Source of the DNA: JAJFUE01 sp039683515
GTDB lineage: Bacteria > Sumerlaeota > Sumerlaeia > MVZB01
Assembly (NCBI GenBank): GCA_039683515.1
Contig: JBDKRG010000058.1
Coordinates: 97,576-161,575, forward strand
Direction: 5' to 3'
Length of the DNA: 64,000 nt
Below are positions 60,198-64,000 of this stretch, in pieces. The translations under genes were made by a program, and so were the position numbers. Under the pieces are notes generated by a model. That model was not told the origin of the DNA, made no database searches, and saw only the letters and a list, made by a program, of their open reading frames with translations. The first letter of the stretch is position 1; every line of letters starts with the position of its first letter.

Positions 60198-60773
60198 ATG
60201 ATCCTGCTGATCGACAATTACGACTCTTTCACTTACAACCTGGCCCAGTACCTGAGCGAGCTGGGCGAGGCGCCGGTCGTGCGCCGCAACGACGAGGTGA
60301 CCGTCGACGAGGTGGCCGAGATGGCGCCGCGCGGGATCGTAATCTCGCCGGGGCCGTGCACGCCCGACCAGGCGGGGATCTCGGTCGAGCTGGTCCGGCG
60401 GCTCGGCGACCGCGTCCCGATTTTCGGCGTCTGCCTCGGGCACCAGTCGATCGGGCAGGCGTTCGGCGGCAAGGTGGTGCGCGCGCCGGAAATCATGCAC
60501 GGGAAGATTTCGAAGATTTACCACCGCGGCCAAGGGGTCTTCGCCGGGCTGGATAACCCGTTCGACGCCACGCGCTATCACTCGCTGATCGTGGAGCGGG
60601 AGGGCTTGCCGGCCTGCCTCGAGGAAGTCGCGTGGACCGAGGGGACGCACCGGCTGATCATGGGGCTGCGGCACCGGGAGCGCCCTATCTGGGGCGTTCA
60701 GTTCCACCCCGAGTCGATCCTGACCCAAAGCGGCCACGCGATTCTGAAGAACTTTCTCGGGATGTTGCAGTAG
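60198..60773 (+). CDS. Glutamine amidotransferase of anthranilate/aminodeoxychorismate synthase
   Basis: 191 residues. Class I amidotransferase with LLIDNYDSFTYNLAQYL, GIVISPGPCTPDQAG, the nucleophile Cys in FGVCLGHQSIGQAFGG and the His-Glu pair in GVQFHPESI. It supplies ammonia for tryptophan (TrpG) or folate (PabA) synthesis; the synthase subunit is not in the window, so which one is not decidable. GAGGTGG eight bases before the ATG. Confidence 0.93.
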   Translation: MILLIDNYDSFTYNLAQYLSELGEAPVVRRNDEVTVDEVAEMAPRGIVISPGPCTPDQAGISVELVRRLGDRVPIFGVCLGHQSIGQAFGGKVVRAPEIMHGKISKIYHRGQGVFAGLDNPFDATRYHSLIVEREGLPACLEEVAWTEGTHRLIMGLRHRERPIWGVQFHPESILTQSGHAILKNFLGMLQ

Positions 60774-60820
60774 CCGCCGAGCGGCATGAGCGAATGCAAA
60801 ATGCCGGGACTCAGCGCCCG
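60771..60820. repeat. Stop-adjacent CCGAGCG motif and hairpin after the amidotransferase gene
   Basis: TAGCCGCCGAGCGGCATGAGCG starts with the stop codon itself (GCCGC CGA GCGGC hairpin) and is followed by GCCGGG ACTCAGCG CCCGGC. It is a variant of the motif at 19297 and 44441. Confidence 0.5.
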
Positions 60821-60837
60821 GCCCACAAGAGCGCGAA

Positions 60838-61746
60838 ATGACACCGATACACACGGGATGGCTTTTACTGCGGGCGATGCGGCCGCACCAGTGGACGAAG
60901 AATCTGCTGCTGTTTGCGGGGCTGTTTTTCGCGCGCGAGATTTTCCACCCCCACTCGGTGATGCTGGCCATGCTCGGGTTCTTGTGTTTCTGCATGGTTT
61001 CGGGGTCCATTTACATTTTGAACGACGTGATCGACCGCGAGCGCGACAAGATCCACCCGCGCAAGCAGCACCGGCCGATCGCCTCGGGGCAGTTGCCGGT
61101 CCGGACGGCGCTGCTGGCCGCGGCCGTCGCCGTGGCGGCGGCGTTCGGCGGGGCGTGGCTGATCTCGCCCTACTTCTTCATGTGCGCGGCCGCGTACGGG
61201 CTGATGAACGTGGCCTACTCACTGGCGCTCAAGAACGTTTTCCTGATCGATACGATGATCATCGCGATGGGGTTCACGATCCGCGCCGTGGCCGGCGTGA
61301 TCGTGCTGCGCACGCCCGAGCAGATGGTGCCGCTGACGTCGTGGTTCGTGATCTGCGTGATGTTCCTGTCGCTGCTGCTGGCGTTCTGCAAGCGGCGCAG
61401 CGAGCGCGTGACGCTCGAGGTCGACGCGCACGATTTCCGGCCGGTGCTGGCGATGTATTCGGTGCAGCTCATGGACCGGGTGATCTCGATCTGCGCGACG
61501 GGGGCGATTCTTTCGTATGCGCTTTACGCGGCGGGGATGGACCACGAGGCGCCGTCGTCGGCCGACCCGTGGATGATGCTGACGACCATCCCGTTCGTGA
61601 TGTTCGGGATCTTCCGCTACCTGCACCTGGTCTACAACAAGCAGGAAGGCGAGGCGCCCGAGCACGTGCTGGTCACCGACGGCCCCCTCCTGGGCTGCGT
61701 CGTCCTGTGGCTGATGGCCCTCGGCTTCGTCTATTTCCCGCAGTAA
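60838..61746 (+). CDS. UbiA-family prenyltransferase, decaprenyl-phosphate phosphoribosyltransferase-like
   Basis: 302 residues with about eight membrane helices. The N-terminus MRPHQWTKNLLLFAGLFFA and the metal motif NDVIDRERDKIHPRKQHRPI are those of the arabinan-precursor enzyme (decaprenyl-phosphate phosphoribosyltransferase). It joins a prenyl phosphate with PRPP. In this genome it could feed decaprenyl-phospho-arabinose or a related lipid sugar to GT-C transferases such as the 29259 gene. The ribosome site is weak. Confidence 0.85.
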   Translation: MTPIHTGWLLLRAMRPHQWTKNLLLFAGLFFAREIFHPHSVMLAMLGFLCFCMVSGSIYILNDVIDRERDKIHPRKQHRPIASGQLPVRTALLAAAVAVAAAFGGAWLISPYFFMCAAAYGLMNVAYSLALKNVFLIDTMIIAMGFTIRAVAGVIVLRTPEQMVPLTSWFVICVMFLSLLLAFCKRRSERVTLEVDAHDFRPVLAMYSVQLMDRVISICATGAILSYALYAAGMDHEAPSSADPWMMLTTIPFVMFGIFRYLHLVYNKQEGEAPEHVLVTDGPLLGCVVLWLMALGFVYFPQ

Positions 61747-61807
61747 AAAAACTTTTCGGATCCGTTCCGCGGGCTATCCGTCGGGAACGATTCTCAGTGC
61801 TCATCTC

Positions 61808-62221
61808 TCATATTTCATCGCGTTTCGTCGCGGACTTGAACCGCCTCGGCCGATAAAACCACATCGTCGCCAGCACGAGGAGCCCGAACGCGACGTAGAG
61901 CGGCTGGAAGACCCATTCGGGCAGCTCGACGAACAGGATTTGGTGGATCAGCCGGCCGACGAACGAGCCCGGCTCCTGGGCCTGGCCGATCGACTCGCGC
62001 AATTCGTATTCCCATTCCGTCAGCGGGCAGTAACCGATCACAAAGCCGAGCATGACGACCGCGAAGATGGCGAACAGGTGCAGCCAGCGGAACCACGGGT
62101 TGCGCGCCCACTGCCAGCGGCGCCACCAGCCGACGAGGATCAGCAATTCGCCGATCACGATAAAGGCGACGATGGAGAAGTGGACGACGAGGATGATGTC
62201 GGCAAGTAATGCAGCGGGCAT
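61808..62221 (-). CDS. DUF2784 family membrane protein
   Basis: 137 residues with four membrane helices (ADIILVVHFSIVAFIVIGEL, LHLFAIFAVVMLGFVIGYCP). The motif ARNPWFRWLHLFAI and CPLTEWEYELRE are diagnostic of the family. Function unknown. The next gene downstream is 62262-63587 on the same strand upstream of it (read leftward), separated by a nonamer repeat. Confidence 0.85.
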   Translation of the reverse strand: MPAALLADIILVVHFSIVAFIVIGELLILVGWWRRWQWARNPWFRWLHLFAIFAVVMLGFVIGYCPLTEWEYELRESIGQAQEPGSFVGRLIHQILFVELPEWVFQPLYVAFGLLVLATMWFYRPRRFKSATKRDEI

Positions 62222-62224
62222 GTC

Positions 62225-62251
62225 AGTCCATTCGGTCCATTCGGTCCGTGG
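62225..62251. repeat. Nonamer tandem repeat, three units
   Basis: AGTCCATTC, GGTCCATTC, GGTCCGTGG fill most of the 40-base gap between the DUF2784 gene and its upstream neighbour. Confidence 0.8.
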
Positions 62252-62261
62252 GATTCACGTT

Positions 62262-63587
62262 CTACTTTTCGAAGACCTGGTCGATGGAGTCGATCTTGTC
62301 GATCGGCCAGCCGAGCCGCGAGGCCAGCGTTAACGCCTTGAGCAGCAGCACGAGGCCGACGCCCATCCGGTCGGCCTGCGGGACCCCCTCGACGCGCAGC
62401 GCGCAGCCGAGCAGGTAATTGACCGGGTCGACGAGCTCGCCGCGGGAGTTGACGCCGACGGGGATCGGCCGGAACAGGTCGGGCTGCACCATCGGGATGC
62501 CGGTTTCGGCCTGGGCCAGCTCGCGAAGCTCGTGGATATATAATGCGAGCGCCTGCATGTCGCGCAGCGCGGCGGTCAGGCCGAAGTGGCCGATGTCGCA
62601 GACGAGGGGGCGCTCGACCGCCCAGCCGTCCAGGCCGATGCGGCGGCGGACCGGCTCGACGCCGCGCACCTCGCGGCGCCACCCCTCCTGCTCGCGGTCG
62701 AGGTCGGTGTAAAGCCACGCGACCGTCTCCGGCTCGAACCGGTTCTGGGAATTCATGAGCAGCTCGGCGCGGAGGCGGTCGACGAGCGCGGTTTCGTCGA
62801 GGCGCTGGAGCCGGCGCAGCTGCCGGTCGACTTCGCCGCCGAGCAGGGTGGTCTGGAAGCACTGTTCGAACAGGGCGAGGTTGCGCGTGAGGTCCTGTGT
62901 GGCGCCCACCGCGTCGTAGGCGACGACCAGGGCGTCGTCCTCGCGCGCGCAGGTGATCCCCCAGCCTGCGTCGGGCTGGCCGGCGCGGCTGTGGCGGGCG
63001 CGCTGCAGCATCAGGATCCATTTCCACAGCAGCTGCGCGGCCGCGGCGGGGGGCTCCTCGATTTCCGAGCCGAGCTGAAGGGCCCAGTGGCGGATCCAGC
63101 CGCGCAGCGATTCGGCCTCGGGCTGGTGCGGGATCTCGCCGCCGATCCAGTCGCGGCCGTGGCCGAGCGAAGCCAGCATCGGGGTGAGCTGCTCGGTGAA
63201 ATCCTTCTCGCCCGTCACGGCGAGCCGGCAGCTTTCCTCGGGCAGGCTGAACAGCTCGAGCCGGTCCGCCGTCAGGAGCAGAAGCCAGTCGGCGTCGCCG
63301 CCCCAGCGCGCCGCCGTCAGCGCCATCCGGGTTTCCATCGAGAGGTTCAGGAAGCGGGCGAACAGTTCCTCGCGGGGAGGCTGGTGGATGGCGGGCAGGG
63401 CGATCAGCAGGAGGCCGTGGCCGGCCTCGTTCTCGAAGCGGCGGCACGGGGCGAGGTGTCGGCCCTGAAACGTCTGGAACCACGCCTGGTCGCCCAGCGG
63501 CGCGGGGGATGCGGCGGTCCAGTGGCATGCCTGGAGCAGGCCGCAGATTTCAGGGATGCCGGGGAGTGGTTTTTCAGGCTGCGTCAT
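62262..63587 (-). CDS. Hypothetical protein, about 441 residues
   Basis: Starts at ATG 63587 (MTQPEKPLPGIPEICGLLQA); a TTG at 63611 is possible but weak. No signal peptide, membrane helix or catalytic motif is clear. Recognisable text includes ADWLLLLTADRLELFSLPE, which looks like the entry of modular DNA-modification proteins, and RHWALQLGSEIEEPPAAAAQ and GIPMVQPDLFRPIPVGVNSR. It is large and has no frameshift, so it is a real gene. No function proposed. Confidence 0.7.
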   Translation of the reverse strand: MTQPEKPLPGIPEICGLLQACHWTAASPAPLGDQAWFQTFQGRHLAPCRRFENEAGHGLLLIALPAIHQPPREELFARFLNLSMETRMALTAARWGGDADWLLLLTADRLELFSLPEESCRLAVTGEKDFTEQLTPMLASLGHGRDWIGGEIPHQPEAESLRGWIRHWALQLGSEIEEPPAAAAQLLWKWILMLQRARHSRAGQPDAGWGITCAREDDALVVAYDAVGATQDLTRNLALFEQCFQTTLLGGEVDRQLRRLQRLDETALVDRLRAELLMNSQNRFEPETVAWLYTDLDREQEGWRREVRGVEPVRRRIGLDGWAVERPLVCDIGHFGLTAALRDMQALALYIHELRELAQAETGIPMVQPDLFRPIPVGVNSRGELVDPVNYLLGCALRVEGVPQADRMGVGLVLLLKALTLASRLGWPIDKIDSIDQVFEK

Positions 63588-63678
63588 GGTCGCTCGCCGC
63601 TTCGGGATCAAACCTCAACACACCAACATAGCCATATCTGCCGCGCGCATCAATCATTTGAAGCGGGATGCCGCATTC

Positions 63679-63737
63679 GGTCCATCAGGTCCATCAAGTC
63701 CATTCCCTCATTCCGCAATCCGAAATCCGCAATCCGA
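63679..63737. repeat. Nonamer repeat followed by ATCCGNA heptamer repeat
   Basis: GGTCCATCA, GGTCCATCA, AGTCCATTC, four bases, then ATTCCGC AATCCGA AATCCGC AATCCGA. Two families sit side by side in the divergent gap upstream of tuf. Confidence 0.9.
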
Positions 63738-63873
63738 AAATCCATTCGGCTTGCGTTCGTTTTCGGGTTTTGACAGAATGAGTGTTTTATGACGGTCCTG
63801 TTGAGCAAACAGCATACGACCCATCCAAGCCGCAGACGGCGGTGAGGAATTATTCGAGGAAAGGCTCTGGAAC

Positions 63874-64000
63874 ATGGCGAAGGAAACCTTCAAGCGGACC
63901 AAGCCGCACGTCAACGTAGGGACGATCGGCCACATCGACCACGGCAAGACCACGCTGACGGCGGCGATCACGCTCTGCCAGGCCGCCAAGGGCTTCGGCC
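63874..64000 (+). CDS. tuf: Elongation factor Tu, N-terminus (cut by window edge)
   Basis: The first 42 codons: MAKETFKRTKPHVNVGTIGH then IDHGKTTLTAAITL, the GTP-binding P loop of EF-Tu (G-H-I-D-H-G-K-T-T). GAGGAAAGG lies upstream. Carries aminoacyl-tRNA to the ribosome. A TTGACA at 63770 has no good -10, so the promoter is not assigned. Doc toxins such as the one at 13616 phosphorylate EF-Tu. Confidence 0.97.
   Translation, partial: MAKETFKRTKPHVNVGTIGHIDHGKTTLTAAITLCQAAKGFG

Noticed and set aside
63770..63800. Strong promoter for tuf
   Set aside because: TTGACA is present but no -10 hexamer lies at a proper distance.

Overview
The window is about 64 kb of high-GC bacterial chromosome (roughly 65% G+C by eye) and is gene-dense. 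It most likely comes from a Planctomycetota genome or a neighbouring lineage. This rests on the type of secreted repeat proteins present (delta-60, pre-peptidase C-terminal and dockerin-like modules), heparinase II/III-like enzymes, a bacterial eRF1-like protein and a CCCGAGCG-type motif directly after stop codons. That is an inference; no rRNA is present. Both tRNAs encode their own CCA end. No phage, insertion sequence, CRISPR array or origin was seen.

Layout. 1-7.8 kb: the end of an OmpR-type regulator, a duplicated DUF305 protein, then secreted proteins (four-repeat PPC protein, subtilase with P domain, a low-complexity protein, a large dockerin/PPC protein). 8-14 kb: dprA, a TPR lipoprotein, nadK-tlyA, an AbrB-Doc toxin-antitoxin pair and tRNA-Val. 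14-19.4 kb: L,D-transpeptidase, transketolase, an Rrf2 regulator and clpX. 19.4-26.3 kb: a delta-60 repeat protein and an RND efflux pump with its adaptor. 26.6-42.2 kb: a polysaccharide region with two different heparinase-like enzymes around four glycosyltransferase genes, plus a SUKH-domain gene, an FMN reductase and a REP-like inverted pair. 42.6-45 kb: a possible sugar transferase and an ECF sigma factor with a membrane partner. 45-51.3 kb: galT, a TPR gene, dnaN and the conserved rplY-pth-rpsF-ssb-rpsR cluster. 51.6-64 kb: carB, metY, a YciF-like ferritin, a small ORF with an extreme Shine-Dalgarno overlapping a baeRF-type gene, tRNA-Arg, an MscS channel, a chorismate amidotransferase, a UbiA-family transferase, two less characterised genes and the start of tuf.

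How it fits together. Much of the accessory content acts outside the cytoplasm: secreted repeat proteins and a protease, glycan building (GT4 and GT-C transferases), glycan cleavage (heparinase-like enzymes), efflux, cell-wall crosslinking and osmotic release. Core information genes lie in conserved clusters.

The most unusual overall feature is a set of short degenerate tandem repeats with unit lengths of 7, 9 or 10 bp in the gaps between unrelated genes. Several end exactly at a stop codon, and one is translated as the C-terminus of a glycosyltransferase. The second highlight is the small ORF with an 11-nt perfect anti-Shine-Dalgarno match that overlaps the eRF1-like gene.
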